Assembly: GCF_018128225.1 (NCBI RefSeq)
Contig: NZ_CP072377.1
Coordinates: 558,001-622,000 of the forward strand
DNA: 64,000 nucleotides
Direction: 5' to 3'
Source: Leptotrichia sp. oral taxon 218
GTDB lineage: Bacteria; Fusobacteriota; Fusobacteriia; Fusobacteriales; Leptotrichiaceae
Within the stretch, counting starts at the first letter, position 1; each line of letters begins with the position of its first letter. The translations under genes and the position numbers were made by a program. The notes under the pieces are model-generated. The model did not search any database and was not told the DNA's origin. It was given only the letters and a program-made list of their open reading frames with translations. Shown one piece after another: positions 55,410-64,000 of this stretch.

Positions 55410-55485
55410 AGGTCAGTAGTTCAATTGGTAGAGCGTCGGTCTCCAAAACCGAAAGTTGCGGGTTCGATTCCTGCCTGGCCTGCCA
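55410..55485 (+). tRNA. tRNA-Trp (anticodon CCA)
   Basis: Acceptor AGGTCAG pairs with CTGGCCT, the D arm has AGTTCAATTGGTAGAGC, the anticodon stem TCGGT/ACCGA encloses loop CTCCAAA with CCA at 34-36, the T arm is GCGGG/CCTGC with TTCGATT, and the 3' CCA is encoded. It lies inside the rpmG-secE transcription unit and would be released by processing. Confidence 0.97.
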
Positions 55486-55565
55486 TTTTAAAATATGAGT
55501 ATTTTTTTTTAGAAAAATAAAATAGAAGTTTAAGATATATCTTAAATAATTCTAGGAGAATATTT

Positions 55566-55781
55566 ATGGGTAAATTTAATTTAGGAGAAAGTCTAAAAAA
55601 TTTGCGTGAAGAATATAAAAAAATATATTGGCCTAGTAGGGAAGAAGTTTATCATGTAACTGTAATTGTAATTTTAATAACAATTTTTATAGCACTTTAT
55701 ACACTTCTTTTTGATACAGCATTTAGTTTTGTATTGACCAATGTGAGCAACATTATAAAAAATTTTATAGGAGGCGCGTAA
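55566..55781 (+). CDS. secE: Preprotein translocase subunit SecE
   Basis: 71 residues with one C-terminal membrane helix (VTVIVILITIFIALYTLLFD) preceded by the amphipathic SecE motif LREEYKKIYWPSREEV. It clamps SecY in the protein-conducting channel. TAGGAG precedes the ATG; nusG starts one base after its stop. Confidence 0.95.
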   Translation: MGKFNLGESLKNLREEYKKIYWPSREEVYHVTVIVILITIFIALYTLLFDTAFSFVLTNVSNIIKNFIGGA

Positions 55782-55782
55782 G

Positions 55783-56415
55783 TTGACTGAAAAAAATGAA
55801 AATGAAAATGAAATTGTATACGAAAAAAAATGGTATATAATTCATACTTATTCTGGTTACGAAAAAAAAGTAGCAACAGATTTGGAAAAAAGAATCGAAT
55901 CATTGGATTTAACAGATAGAGTTTTTAGAATTTTAGTACCTGAAGAAGAAGTATTAGAAGAAAAACGAGGAAAAATGGTAAAAGTTTCAAGAAAATTATT
56001 TCCTAGTTATGTAATGATTGAAATGCTATCTGTGAAAGAAGAAAATGAATTAGGATTAGGTTACCGTGTTGACAGTGATGCTTGGTATGTTATAAGAAAT
56101 ACTAACGGAGTTACTGGATTTGTAGGAGTTGGAAGTGATCCAATACCGCTATCTGACGAAGAAGCACAAGAGTTACTTGCTAAAGTTGGAATTGATATAA
56201 TAAATGGCGATACAGTTGAAAAAGGACCTAGATATAATATTGATTTTAAAGTTGGAGAAAAAGTAATTATTAAAAAAGATTCATTCTTGGATCAAGAAGG
56301 AGAAATTTCAGCTATTGACGACATAAATGGAAAAGTAACTGTCATGCTAGAAGTATTTGGGAGACAAACGCCAGTAGAACTTGAATACACAGAAATTGCA
56401 AAATTAGACTATTAA
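55783..56415 (+). CDS. nusG: Transcription termination/antitermination factor NusG
   Basis: 210 residues. The NGN domain begins KKWYIIHTYSGYEKKVA and includes RKLFPSYVMIEM; NTNGVTGFVG and the C-terminal KOW domain (FKVGEKVIIKKDSFLDQEGEI) follow. TTG start behind GGAGGCG, which overlaps the secE end. NusG couples RNA polymerase to Rho or the ribosome. Confidence 0.96.
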   Translation: MTEKNENENEIVYEKKWYIIHTYSGYEKKVATDLEKRIESLDLTDRVFRILVPEEEVLEEKRGKMVKVSRKLFPSYVMIEMLSVKEENELGLGYRVDSDAWYVIRNTNGVTGFVGVGSDPIPLSDEEAQELLAKVGIDIINGDTVEKGPRYNIDFKVGEKVIIKKDSFLDQEGEISAIDDINGKVTVMLEVFGRQTPVELEYTEIAKLDY

Positions 56416-56498
56416 TAAAAGTCAAAAAATATTAACTACATTACTAAAATAGTATTAAAAGTATTATTTAAGAATAACTATTAGCAAAATTTATGAAA

Positions 56499-56538
56499 AA
56501 GTGGGAGATTTAAAAAAATTCACTGACCACAGAGGAGG
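56499..56538 (+). promoter_or_regulatory. Putative ribosomal protein L1 binding site before rplK
   Basis: AAGTGGGAG (56499-56507) and TGACCAC (56524-56530) form a GTGG/CCAC stem with purine-rich internal loop, running directly into the ribosome site AGAGGAGG. The same arrangement occurs before rplA. L1 is known to repress its operon by binding a leader that mimics its 23S rRNA site. Confidence 0.6.
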
Positions 56539-56542
56539 AAAA

Positions 56543-56968
56543 ATGGCTAAAGAAGTAATCGGAAAGATTAAATTACAATTAGAAGCAGGGAAAGCGAATC
56601 CTGCACCACCAGTAGGACCTGCATTAGGACAACATGGGGTAAATATCGCAGAATTTTGTAAATCATTTAACGCACAAACACAAGATAAAATGGGATTTGT
56701 AATTCCAGTAGAAATTACAGTATATGCTGACAGAAGTTTTACATTTGTTTTAAAAACTCCACCAGCATCAGACTTATTAAAAAAAGCAGCTAAAGTTAAA
56801 AAAGGTGCTGGAAACTCATTAAAAGAAGTTGCTGGAACTATAACTAAAGCTCAATTACAAGAAATTGCAGAAACTAAAATGCCAGATTTGAATGCTGGAA
56901 GTGTTGAAGCAGCTATGAATATTGTTGCAGGAACTGCAAGAAGCATGGGAATTAAAATTTCTGAATAA
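56543..56968 (+). CDS. rplK: 50S ribosomal protein uL11
   Basis: 141 residues beginning [32 protein letters not shown], the invariant uL11 start, and ending in the rRNA-binding domain ([21 protein letters not shown]). ATG 56543 is chosen behind AGAGGAGG; a longer in-frame ORF from 56501 would run through the L1 motif and ribosome site. It forms the base of the L7/L12 stalk. Confidence 0.97.
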   Translation: MAKEVIGKIKLQLEAGKANPAPPVGPALGQHGVNIAEFCKSFNAQTQDKMGFVIPVEITVYADRSFTFVLKTPPASDLLKKAAKVKKGAGNSLKEVAGTITKAQLQEIAETKMPDLNAGSVEAAMNIVAGTARSMGIKISE

Positions 56969-57001
56969 TTATATATAAAAAATAAAAAACATTATTGGAA
57001 G

Positions 57002-57038
57002 AAGTGGAAGGTTTTCTAGCCAATGACCACAGAGGAGG
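57002..57038 (+). promoter_or_regulatory. Putative second ribosomal protein L1 binding site before rplA
   Basis: AAGTGGAAG (57002-57010) and TGACCAC (57024-57030) form the same GTGG/CCAC stem as before rplK, again running into AGAGGAGG. The 18 bases TGACCACAGAGGAGGAAA are identical at both sites. Confidence 0.55.
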
Positions 57039-57047
57039 AAATAATAA

Positions 57048-57755
57048 ATGGCAAAAAAAGGTAAGAGATATAATGAAATATCTCAAAAAGTAGATAAAAT
57101 GAAAGTTTATACTCCAGAGGAAGCTTTGGAATTAGTATTTGATACAAAAAGTGCAAAATTCGTTGAAACAGTTGAATTAGCTGTAAGACTTGGAGTTGAC
57201 CCAAGACATGCTGATCAACAAGTAAGAGGGACAGTTTCGTTGCCACATGGAACAGGAAAAACTGTAAGAGTATTAGCAATTACTTCAGGAGATAACATCC
57301 AAAAAGCGTTAGACGCTGGAGCAGATTTTGCTGGAGATGATGAATATATCAGTAAAATTCAAGGTGGATGGTTAGATTTCGATTTAGTTATAGCTACACC
57401 TGATATGATGCCTAAATTAGGAAGATTAGGAAGAATTTTAGGAACTAAAGGACTTATGCCTAACCCTAAATCAGGAACAGTTACAACAAATATCGAACAA
57501 ACTGTAACAGAATTTAAAAAAGGAAAAGTTGCATTTAAAGTTGATAAATTAGGTTCGATTCATTTACCAATTGGAAAAGTTGATTTTTCAAAAGAAGCAA
57601 TCATAGAAAACTTTAAAGTTGCATTAAATCAAATTGTTAAATTAAAACCAGCAGCTTCTAAAGGACAATATTTAAGAACAGTTGCAATCTCATTAACTAT
57701 GGGACCTGGAATTAAAATTGATCCATTATTAGCAGGAAGCTTTGTTGCTGAATAG
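57048..57755 (+). CDS. rplA: 50S ribosomal protein uL1
   Basis: 235 residues with the uL1 landmarks [51 protein letters not shown] and the C-terminal [10 protein letters not shown]. It forms the L1 stalk and is the expected repressor of this transcript. A terminator follows at once, so rplJ-rplL and rpoBC are not in this unit. Confidence 0.97.
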   Translation: MAKKGKRYNEISQKVDKMKVYTPEEALELVFDTKSAKFVETVELAVRLGVDPRHADQQVRGTVSLPHGTGKTVRVLAITSGDNIQKALDAGADFAGDDEYISKIQGGWLDFDLVIATPDMMPKLGRLGRILGTKGLMPNPKSGTVTTNIEQTVTEFKKGKVAFKVDKLGSIHLPIGKVDFSKEAIIENFKVALNQIVKLKPAASKGQYLRTVAISLTMGPGIKIDPLLAGSFVAE

Positions 57756-57767
57756 TAAATAAAATTA

Positions 57768-57798
57768 CTATCTCATATTTTGAGATAGTTTTTTTTAT
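57768..57798 (+). terminator. Terminator after rplA
   Basis: ACTATCTCA (57768-57776) pairs perfectly with TGAGATAGT (57782-57790), then eight T. Confidence 0.92.
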
Positions 57799-57942
57799 AA
57801 AAAATATTAAATTAAAATATTTTAATTTTATCATTAAATTTTTAATTATTTTTTAATTAAAAAAATAAAAGTTTTTATTTAAAAATAAGAAAAAATAAGG
57901 TATAATATTAGTATTATGATAAAATAAATTTAGGAGGAAAAA

Positions 57943-58983
57943 ATGAAAAGAATTTTGACAATTTTTGGTGTACTTTTTGCATTAATGTTTATTGTTGCGT
58001 GTGGAAATAAACCTGCAACAGCGGATCAAGTAAAAGACGGAAAAACTTCAACTGATTCGACAAATGCTAATAAGAGAGTAGCAGTTGTTTATTCTACTGG
58101 TGGAAAAGGTGATAAATCTTTTAATGACTCAACTTTCAGAGGTCTTGAAAAGGCTAAAAAAGAATTGGGAATAACTTATAGCGAATATGAGCCAAAAGAT
58201 CCGACTTCAGAAGCAAAAGATGCTTTAACAAGATTTGCTGAAGAAGGACAATATGATTTGATAATCGCAGTTGGATATACAATGCAAGATGCTGTAGTTG
58301 CAGTAGCTGATGCATTTCCAGATCAAAAATTTGCGATTATTGACAGTGTAGTTAGTGGTAAACCAAATGTTGCTTCACTTGTATTTAAGGAAGAAGAAGG
58401 ATCATTCTTGGTAGGAGCTTTGGCGGCTATGATGGATAAAACAGGAACAATTGGATTTGTAGGCGCTGACAATTCTGATTTGATAGCTAAATTTTTTGCA
58501 GGATATGCACAAGGTGCAAGATATATAAAACCTGATATTAAAGTTGTGCCAGTTACAATTGGTGGAACATCAGCATTTAATGATCAAGCTTCAGCAAAAG
58601 CTAAAACTGAAACTTTGATTCAACAAGGTGCAGATGTTGTTTATCATGCAGCTGGAGCAAGTGGACTTGGAGTATTTCAAGCTGTTAAAGAAAAAAATAT
58701 TTATGGAATAGGTGTTGATTCAAATCAAGATGGTTTATATCCAGGAAATATTTTGACTTCTATGATGAAATATGTGGATAACGCAGTTTTTGATGAAATT
58801 AAAACAACTTTAAATGGAAAGTTTGCCGCAAAAGTTCAAACATATGGAATAAAAGAAGATGGAATTGGAACAACAAACTTTGAATTTACAAAAGATAAAA
58901 TTGGTGAAGAAAATATTAAAAGACTTGAACAAATTAAACAAGATATTAAAAATGGAAAAATTGTTGTAAAACCAAAAATATAA
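57943..58983 (+). CDS. BMP/Med-family nucleoside-binding lipoprotein
   Basis: 346 residues. Lipoprotein signal ending MFIVACGN, then the BMP family pattern: VVYSTGGKGDKSFNDSTFRGL, DLIIAVGYTMQDAV, FAIIDSVV, GTIGFVGADN, QGADVVYHAAGASGLGVF, and GIGVDSNQDG. Members such as PnrA/TmpC are the receptors of ABC importers for purine nucleosides. The downstream pyrimidine-nucleoside phosphorylase supports a role in nucleoside salvage. TAGGAGG precedes ATG 57943; TATAAT at 57901-57906 is a likely -10. The permease and ATPase genes are not adjacent. Confidence 0.9.
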   Translation: MKRILTIFGVLFALMFIVACGNKPATADQVKDGKTSTDSTNANKRVAVVYSTGGKGDKSFNDSTFRGLEKAKKELGITYSEYEPKDPTSEAKDALTRFAEEGQYDLIIAVGYTMQDAVVAVADAFPDQKFAIIDSVVSGKPNVASLVFKEEEGSFLVGALAAMMDKTGTIGFVGADNSDLIAKFFAGYAQGARYIKPDIKVVPVTIGGTSAFNDQASAKAKTETLIQQGADVVYHAAGASGLGVFQAVKEKNIYGIGVDSNQDGLYPGNILTSMMKYVDNAVFDEIKTTLNGKFAAKVQTYGIKEDGIGTTNFEFTKDKIGEENIKRLEQIKQDIKNGKIVVKPKI

Positions 58984-58996
58984 TTATAAAAGTTAA

Positions 58997-59032
58997 AAAA
59001 AGCGGGATCTTTTTGGTCTCGCTTATTTTTTT
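58997..59032 (+). terminator. Terminator after the BMP lipoprotein gene
   Basis: AAGCGGGA (59000-59007) pairs with TCTCGCTT (59017-59024), one wobble, followed by ATTTTTTT. Confidence 0.85.
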
Positions 59033-59132
59033 AAAAAAATTTAAAACTTTATTTTTTTATTTTAAAAATTAATTTAGTTTAATTAATTGAGAGATTAATT
59101 AATTAAATAAATAATTTAATTAAATAAATATA

Positions 59133-59264
<132 letters not shown>

Positions 59265-59275
59265 AAGGAAAGATT

Positions 59276-60589
59276 ATGAGAGTAGTGGATTTGATTGAGA
59301 AAAAAAGAGAAAAAGAAGAACTTGCAAAAGAAGAAATTTATTTTTTATTGAGTGAATACTTAAAAGGAAATGTTCCAGATTATCAGATGTCGGCATTTTT
59401 AATGGCAGTTTATTTTAATGATATGACAAAAAATGAACTTTTGGAATTTACAACTTTAATGAGAGATTCGGGAGAAATTATAAAATTTGAAAAAATTAAT
59501 AAATTTTTGGTCGACAAACATAGTACAGGTGGAGTGGGAGATAAAGTAACTGTTGTATTAGCACCAATACTTGCGGCACTTGGTTTGGCTTCGACTAAGT
59601 TATCGGGTAAAGGTTTAGGACATACTGGCGGTACGATAGACAAATTTGAAGCGATAAAAGGATTTAAATTTTCGAGTTCAAAAGAAGAAGTTGAAAAAAT
59701 TGCAAGTAAAACAGGGATTGGTCTTATGGGATACAGCGATAAAATTGTTCCGCTTGACAAAAAATTGTATTCGTTAAGAGATGTTACGGCGACAGTTCCG
59801 AGTATTCCATTAATTGCAAGCAGCATAATGAGTAAAAAACTGGCGATTCAGTCGGATGTGATAATTCTTGATGTGAAAGTTGGTGACGGAGCTTTTATGA
59901 AAAATATTGATTGTGCAAGAGAATTGGCAAAAAGAATGATTGAAATTGGGATTGGATTTAAAAGAAAAGTAAGAGCAGTTTTGAGCAATATGGATGAACC
60001 GCTTGGATATTCGGTGGGAAATGCGATTGAAATAATAGAAGCAATTGAAACATTGAAAGGAAATGGAGCAAAAGATGTAAAAGAAGTAGTTTACACAATT
60101 GCTGCACTTGCATTAGAGGCGAGGGGAGAAATAAAAGAGTTAAAAGATGGATATAAAAAAATTGATGAAGTGATAAATAATGGACTTGCACTTTTAAAAT
60201 TAAAGGAATTTATAACAGAAAGTGGAGGGAATGGAAATTTAGTAAATGATTATTCGATTTTATCAGTTGCAAAAGAAAAATTGGAAGTTTTTTCTAAAAA
60301 TAGTGGCTATGTATCAAAAATAAAAACTGAAGAAATTGGAAAAGCGGCGATGATAATTGGAGCGGGTAGAGCTACAAAACAAGATAAAATTGATTATTCT
60401 GTCGGAATTAAAATTTTTAAAAAAGTTGGAGATAAAGTGGAAAAAGGGGAAAAATTGGCGGAAATTTATTATAATGATTCAAAAAATGTGAAAGATTCAA
60501 AAGAAATGATTTTGAAAGCATATATATTACAAAATGAGAAAATTGACAAACAAAAAGTTGTATTAGAAATTATAAACTGTAAATTATAA
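59276..60589 (+). CDS. Pyrimidine-nucleoside / thymidine phosphorylase
   Basis: 437 residues. MRVVDLIEKKREKEELAKEE starts the helical domain; KHSTGGVGDKVT binds phosphate and SGKGLGHTGGTIDKFEA is the family signature. It cleaves pyrimidine nucleosides with phosphate to base and (deoxy)ribose-1-phosphate. DeoA and Pdp share these motifs; which specificity applies is not decided here. ATG 59276 is chosen behind AAAGGAAAG; an in-frame upstream start at 59228 would translate the TA/GA microsatellite. Confidence 0.93.
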   Translation: MRVVDLIEKKREKEELAKEEIYFLLSEYLKGNVPDYQMSAFLMAVYFNDMTKNELLEFTTLMRDSGEIIKFEKINKFLVDKHSTGGVGDKVTVVLAPILAALGLASTKLSGKGLGHTGGTIDKFEAIKGFKFSSSKEEVEKIASKTGIGLMGYSDKIVPLDKKLYSLRDVTATVPSIPLIASSIMSKKLAIQSDVIILDVKVGDGAFMKNIDCARELAKRMIEIGIGFKRKVRAVLSNMDEPLGYSVGNAIEIIEAIETLKGNGAKDVKEVVYTIAALALEARGEIKELKDGYKKIDEVINNGLALLKLKEFITESGGNGNLVNDYSILSVAKEKLEVFSKNSGYVSKIKTEEIGKAAMIIGAGRATKQDKIDYSVGIKIFKKVGDKVEKGEKLAEIYYNDSKNVKDSKEMILKAYILQNEKIDKQKVVLEIINCKL

Positions 60590-60854
60590 ATTATTAATAT
60601 TAAAAAAATATTTTTACATTAAATATTATAAATTTGAAAAATATATAAATTAACATAAAAAATTAAGTTATTTAAATTATAAAAAAATCAATTAAAATTT
60701 TAAAATTTTTAAAAAATTTTTTTCATTAAAAAAATTAATTATATTGTAAAATTTTAAAATTTATGATAAACTTATTGTGTAAGTATTAAAATTTGCGAAT
60801 AAAAAAAGCGGTTAAGATAATAAATTTTATAAAATTTAAGAAAAGGAGAAAAAA

Positions 60855-61832
60855 ATGAGAGTAGGAATTTTGGGGACGGGTTCTTATGTTCCAGAAAAAG
60901 TGTTGACAAATGACGATTTAGCAAAGATAGTCGATACTAATGACGAGTGGATAACAACGAGAACTGGTATCAAGGAGCGAAGAATAGCCTCTGAAAATGA
61001 AGCCACTTCGGATTTAGCATATGAAGCTGCCAAAAGAGCTATAGATGACGCTGGAATAAATAAAGACGAAATTGATTTAATCATTGTTGCAACGATGACA
61101 CCTGATCATTTTACACCATCAACAGCGGCATTAGTTCAAGATAAATTAGGAATAAAAGCTGCGGCTTTTGATATGAGTGCAGCATGTACTGGATTTGTCT
61201 ATGCGTTTACGACTGGATACAGCTTTATAAAATCAGGAATTTATAAAAAGGTTCTTGTGATAGGTGCTGAAACTATGTCAAGAGTTACAGATTGGAGCGA
61301 TAGAGGGACTTGCATCTTATTTGGAGATGGATCTGGAGCGGTTGTGCTTGGTGAAGTGCAAACTGGAGGATTTTGTGCAAGTCATTTGGTGGCAGATGGT
61401 TCTGGCGCTTGTGAATTAATTGTTCCTGCTGGTGGTTCGAGAAAAGCTGTTACTGTTGAAGCACTAAAAAATAAAGAGACATATTTACAAATGAATGGAA
61501 GGGAAATATTTAAATTTGCAGTAAAAGTATTTCCTGAGAGCGTTGATAATGTTTTAAGCCAGCAAAATATTACGGCGGACGATATAGATTTATTTATACC
61601 TCATCAGGCAAACATAAGAATAATTGAGTCGATTGCCAAAAGATTTAAACAACCATTAGATAAGTTTTTTGTAAATTTGAATAAATATGGAAATACTTCA
61701 GGAGCTTCAATTCCTATTGCGATAGACGAAGCAAATAGACAAAATAGGCTTAAAAAAGGTAATAAAATCGTAATAACAGGATTTGGTGGCGGACTGACAT
61801 ATGGTTCTATTTTATTTGAATGGTCAAAATAA
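60855..61832 (+). CDS. fabH: 3-oxoacyl-ACP synthase III (FabH)
   Basis: 325 residues. The catalytic triad is Cys in DMSAACTGFVYA, His in IPHQANIRI and Asn in NKYGNTSGASIPI. It starts fatty-acid synthesis by condensing acetyl-CoA with malonyl-ACP. AAAAGGAG precedes ATG 60855. It heads a fab gene cluster in the usual order with fabD, acpP, fabF. The 265 bases upstream are AT-rich with no FapR- or FabT-like palindrome that I can see. Confidence 0.96.
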   Translation: MRVGILGTGSYVPEKVLTNDDLAKIVDTNDEWITTRTGIKERRIASENEATSDLAYEAAKRAIDDAGINKDEIDLIIVATMTPDHFTPSTAALVQDKLGIKAAAFDMSAACTGFVYAFTTGYSFIKSGIYKKVLVIGAETMSRVTDWSDRGTCILFGDGSGAVVLGEVQTGGFCASHLVADGSGACELIVPAGGSRKAVTVEALKNKETYLQMNGREIFKFAVKVFPESVDNVLSQQNITADDIDLFIPHQANIRIIESIAKRFKQPLDKFFVNLNKYGNTSGASIPIAIDEANRQNRLKKGNKIVITGFGGGLTYGSILFEWSK

Positions 61833-61859
61833 AAAATTTTTTTAGAAAGGATGATGATT

Positions 61860-62228
61860 ATGAATAAAAAAATGTTTTGGGGATTAGTAATTGTAGTATT
61901 AAGTTTGTTTCAATTTATTCCTGAAGAAATTCAAAAGTATATTTTTAATTATCAAGTTATATTAATTCTTTTAGGAATTTATTTTGTGTTTAAGAAAAAG
62001 GTTTTAGGATGGGTTCTTACAGGTGTGGGAATTTATTCTTATTTGTCATTAATTTGGGAAGATTTGCCATTTTGGATACTTCTTTTAATAGCAGGACTTG
62101 TAATTTTTGGACTTGGTGTGAAAGAAATTGTTGATAAGAGAAATTTTAACAAATTTCCTAAAAAATCTAAACCTAAAAAAGTTGAAGAAGCTGAAGAAAT
62201 CGAAGAAGCTGAAGGAATTAATAAATAA
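61860..62228 (+). CDS. Small membrane protein between fabH and fabD
   Basis: About 122 residues with four hydrophobic segments (MFWGLVIVVLSLFQFI, VILILLGIYFVF, LGWVLTGVGIYSYLSLI, FWILLLIAGLVIFGLGV) and a charged tail with Glu/Ala repeats. The short paired helices resemble the LiaI/LiaF-type transmembrane region, but I do not assign a family. Starts possible at 61851, 61854 and 61860; 61860 has the best distance from GAAAGG. Its place inside the fab operon suggests a membrane-lipid connection by context only. Confidence 0.7.
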   Translation: MNKKMFWGLVIVVLSLFQFIPEEIQKYIFNYQVILILLGIYFVFKKKVLGWVLTGVGIYSYLSLIWEDLPFWILLLIAGLVIFGLGVKEIVDKRNFNKFPKKSKPKKVEEAEEIEEAEGINK

Positions 62229-62237
62229 GGAGAAAAA

Positions 62238-63143
62238 ATGTCAAAAGTTGCTTTTGTATTTCCTGGTCAAGGAACACAATATGAAAAAATGGGTGAAGTT
62301 TTGTACAGCAGTGTAAGCTGTGAAAATAAAAAGATAATAGACGAAATTTTTGAAAATAATGAAGAAGTGAAAAAAGTTGTATTTGAAGGAACAAAAGATG
62401 AATTAAAAGATACAAAATTTGCACAACCAGCAATAGCTTTATTTTCAGTAATTTTAACAAAATTGTTAAAAGAAAAAGGAATAAATCCAGATTTTGTTGC
62501 AGGACATAGCTTGGGAGAATATAGTTCGCTGTATGCGGCTGGATTTTTGAATGAAATTGATACATTAAAATTGATTTCTGCCAGAGGGAAAATAATGAGT
62601 GAAGCTAAAATAGACGGTTCAATGGCTGCAATTTTAGGATTACCTGCAAATGAAGTGGAAAATATTTGTTGTGAAATTGATGGAGTAATTGAAGCGGTAA
62701 ATTATAATGAACCTAAACAAACAGTTGTTGCGGGAGAAAAAGCTGCAATTGAAAAAAGTTTGGAGATCTTTAAGGAAAAAGGAGCTAGAAGAGCATTGCC
62801 ACTTGCGGTATCAGGACCATTTCATTCATCACTTATGAAACCTGTTGCCGAAGTTTTGAAAAAAGAATTTGAAAATTATAGCTGGAGTGACGCAAAAACA
62901 CCAATTGTAGCTAACACTACGGCAAATATTTTGACTTCATCTGATGAAATAAAAACGGAACTTTATAATCAGACATTTGGTCCTGTAAAATGGGTTGATA
63001 CAATTAACAAACTTAGCGAAAATGGAGTTACAAAAATTTATGAAGTTGGACCTGGAAAAGTTCTTGCTGGACTTATTAAAAAAATCAATAAAGAAATAGA
63101 AGTTATTAACATTGAAAATGTAGAAAATATAGAAAATATATAA
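62238..63143 (+). CDS. fabD: Malonyl-CoA:ACP transacylase (FabD)
   Basis: 301 residues. FPGQGTQYEKMGE, the nucleophile GHSLGEYSSLYAAG, and GPFHSSLMKP with the catalytic His are all present. It loads malonate onto the ACP encoded just downstream. AAGGAG precedes ATG 62238, 9 bases after the membrane protein stop. Confidence 0.96.
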   Translation: MSKVAFVFPGQGTQYEKMGEVLYSSVSCENKKIIDEIFENNEEVKKVVFEGTKDELKDTKFAQPAIALFSVILTKLLKEKGINPDFVAGHSLGEYSSLYAAGFLNEIDTLKLISARGKIMSEAKIDGSMAAILGLPANEVENICCEIDGVIEAVNYNEPKQTVVAGEKAAIEKSLEIFKEKGARRALPLAVSGPFHSSLMKPVAEVLKKEFENYSWSDAKTPIVANTTANILTSSDEIKTELYNQTFGPVKWVDTINKLSENGVTKIYEVGPGKVLAGLIKKINKEIEVINIENVENIENI

Positions 63144-63189
63144 TTTACACTAAAAAATTAAGTATTTTTAAAAAAAATTCTTAAAATAG

Positions 63190-63218
63190 TTGCAAAATTT
63201 AAATTCTTTTGGTATAAT
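63190..63218 (+). promoter_or_regulatory. Internal promoter for acpP
   Basis: TTGCAA (63190-63195), 17-base spacer, TATAAT (63213-63218), in the gap after fabD. An extra promoter fits the high demand for ACP. Confidence 0.65.
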
Positions 63219-63252
63219 AATTTTAGATATATTAAAACGGAGGTGGCATTTA

Positions 63253-63474
63253 ATGCTAGATAAAATTAAATCAATAGTTGCTGAACAATTAGGAGTTGAC
63301 GAAGATCAAGTTACTGAAGATGCGTCATTTGTTGATGATTTAGGAGCTGATTCACTAGATACAGTTGAATTGATTATGGCATTCGAAGAAGAATTTGATG
63401 TAGAAATTCCTGATGAAGATGCACAAAAAATTAAAACAGTTAAAGATGTAATGGAATATATTGAATCTAAATAG
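63253..63474 (+). CDS. acpP: Acyl carrier protein
   Basis: 73 residues, strongly acidic, with the phosphopantetheine attachment site [16 protein letters not shown] (Ser of DSL). ATG 63253 is chosen behind GGAGGTG; a longer in-frame ORF from 63190 lies over the promoter. It carries growing acyl chains between Fab enzymes. Confidence 0.97.
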   Translation: MLDKIKSIVAEQLGVDEDQVTEDASFVDDLGADSLDTVELIMAFEEEFDVEIPDEDAQKIKTVKDVMEYIESK

Positions 63475-63489
63475 TTATTAGATTTACTT

Positions 63490-63513
63490 TTAGGGGGTGT
63501 TTCCCCCTTTTTT
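63490..63513 (+). terminator. Terminator of acpP
   Basis: AGGGGG (63492-63497), loop TGTTT, CCCCCT (63503-63508), then T. The GC-rich stem stands out in this AT-rich DNA. Confidence 0.9.
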
Positions 63514-63514
63514 A

Positions 63515-63543
63515 TTGAAAAATTTTAAAAAAAATGTTAAAAT
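63515..63543 (+). promoter_or_regulatory. Promoter for fabF
   Basis: TTGAAA (63515-63520), 17-base spacer, TAAAAT (63538-63543), after the acpP terminator. Confidence 0.55.
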
Positions 63544-63610
63544 ATAAAAGAGTAGATAATAATTAAATTATAGATCTAAATTGATAATAATAAAAATGAG
63601 AGGTGTATCG

Positions 63611-64000
63611 ATGAAAAGAGTAGTTATAACGGGAATAGGCTTAGTAACGCCATTAGGAACTGGAAGAGAAAAAGCTTGGAAAAATTTGTTGGCTGGGGAG
63701 TGTGGAATTGATAAAATCACTCAATTTGATAGTTCAAATCATCCTGTACATATTGCAGCCGAAGTGAAAGATTTTGAGGCAGAAAAATTTATTGAAAAAA
63801 AAGAAATGAAAAAAATTGCTAGATTTTCACAATTTGCAATAGCGGCGTCTAAAGAAGCATTAGAAGATGCAAAACTTGAAATTACAGAAGAAAATGCGGA
63901 TAGAATTGGAACAATTATTGGATCAGGAATTGGTGGACTTGATGTGATAGAACAAGAAGTGGAAAAATTAGTTACAAGAGGACCAAAAAGAGTGTCTCCA
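63611..64000 (+). CDS. fabF: 3-oxoacyl-ACP synthase II (FabF), N-terminal part, cut by window end
   Basis: 130 codons open to the window edge. MKRVVITGIGLVTPLGTGREKAW and FSQFAIAASKEALEDA, then IIGSGIGGLD, are typical of FabF ketosynthases. The catalytic Cys lies beyond the window. GAGAGGTG precedes ATG 63611. It extends acyl-ACP chains with malonyl-ACP. Confidence 0.93.
   Translation, partial: MKRVVITGIGLVTPLGTGREKAWKNLLAGECGIDKITQFDSSNHPVHIAAEVKDFEAEKFIEKKEMKKIARFSQFAIAASKEALEDAKLEITEENADRIGTIIGSGIGGLDVIEQEVEKLVTRGPKRVSP

Overview
The window is AT-rich bacterial chromosome. It is densely coded, with Lys/Asn/Ile-rich proteins, type III glutamine synthetase, an unusually large signal peptidase I and a giant autotransporter carrying the N-terminal extension typical of fusobacterial outer-membrane proteins. 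Together these point to Fusobacteriota, most probably Leptotrichia (inference from protein character; no database search was possible).

Layout. 1-7.2 kb: divergent nitrogen-assimilation genes gltBD (GOGAT, minus) and glnN (GSIII, plus). 7.3-10.1 kb: an AEC carrier and a secreted tannase-like hydrolase. 10.25-17.7 kb: tRNA-Lys, then an accessory stretch with a hypothetical protein, a DUF898 protein, a lipoprotein gene split by a tnpB element, a secreted protein, and a tandem TPR family with a decayed third copy. 17.9-21.9 kb: an oxidoreductase and clpB under a CIRCE operator. 22-24.3 kb: cbiB, a Cys/His-rich small lipoprotein and a Lys-rich exported protein. 24.4-36.6 kb: hom, a TPR protein, a ttcA-like gene, rplS, lepB, rimI-like, a SWIM-SNF2 helicase and valS. 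37.1-44.3 kb: the autotransporter. 44.4-46.7 kb: a CadA-type metal ATPase behind a SmtB/CzrA-like operator. 46.8-55.1 kb: addB and addA, with an IStron (group I intron plus tnpB) inside addB. 55.1-57.8 kb: rpmG-tRNA-Trp-secE-nusG-rplK-rplA with two putative L1 sites. 57.9-60.6 kb: a nucleoside-binding lipoprotein and a pyrimidine-nucleoside phosphorylase, which form a salvage pair. 60.8-64 kb: fatty-acid synthesis (fabH, a membrane protein, fabD, acpP, fabF, cut by the window end).

Most notable observations. (1) The IStron in addB has recognisable group I P/Q/R/S core elements, sits exactly 3' of TTGAT, and its removal up to a terminal G rejoins the addB reading frame; its right end matches the other tnpB element here, marking a likely omega-RNA scaffold. 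(2) Eight reading-frame breaks (glnN, a Lys-rich secreted protein, cadA, the IStron tnpB, addB twice, addA twice) are each repaired by adding exactly one A to an A run; five of these sites carry an in-phase A-AAA-AAR slippery heptamer. They are either homopolymer sequencing errors, genuine slippage mutations, or sites rescued by frameshifting or transcriptional slippage. (3) Several compact regulatory structures: a hairpin that would bring a distant Shine-Dalgarno to the hom start, a two-tier rplS leader, duplicated L1 motifs, CIRCE, and a metal-sensor operator.
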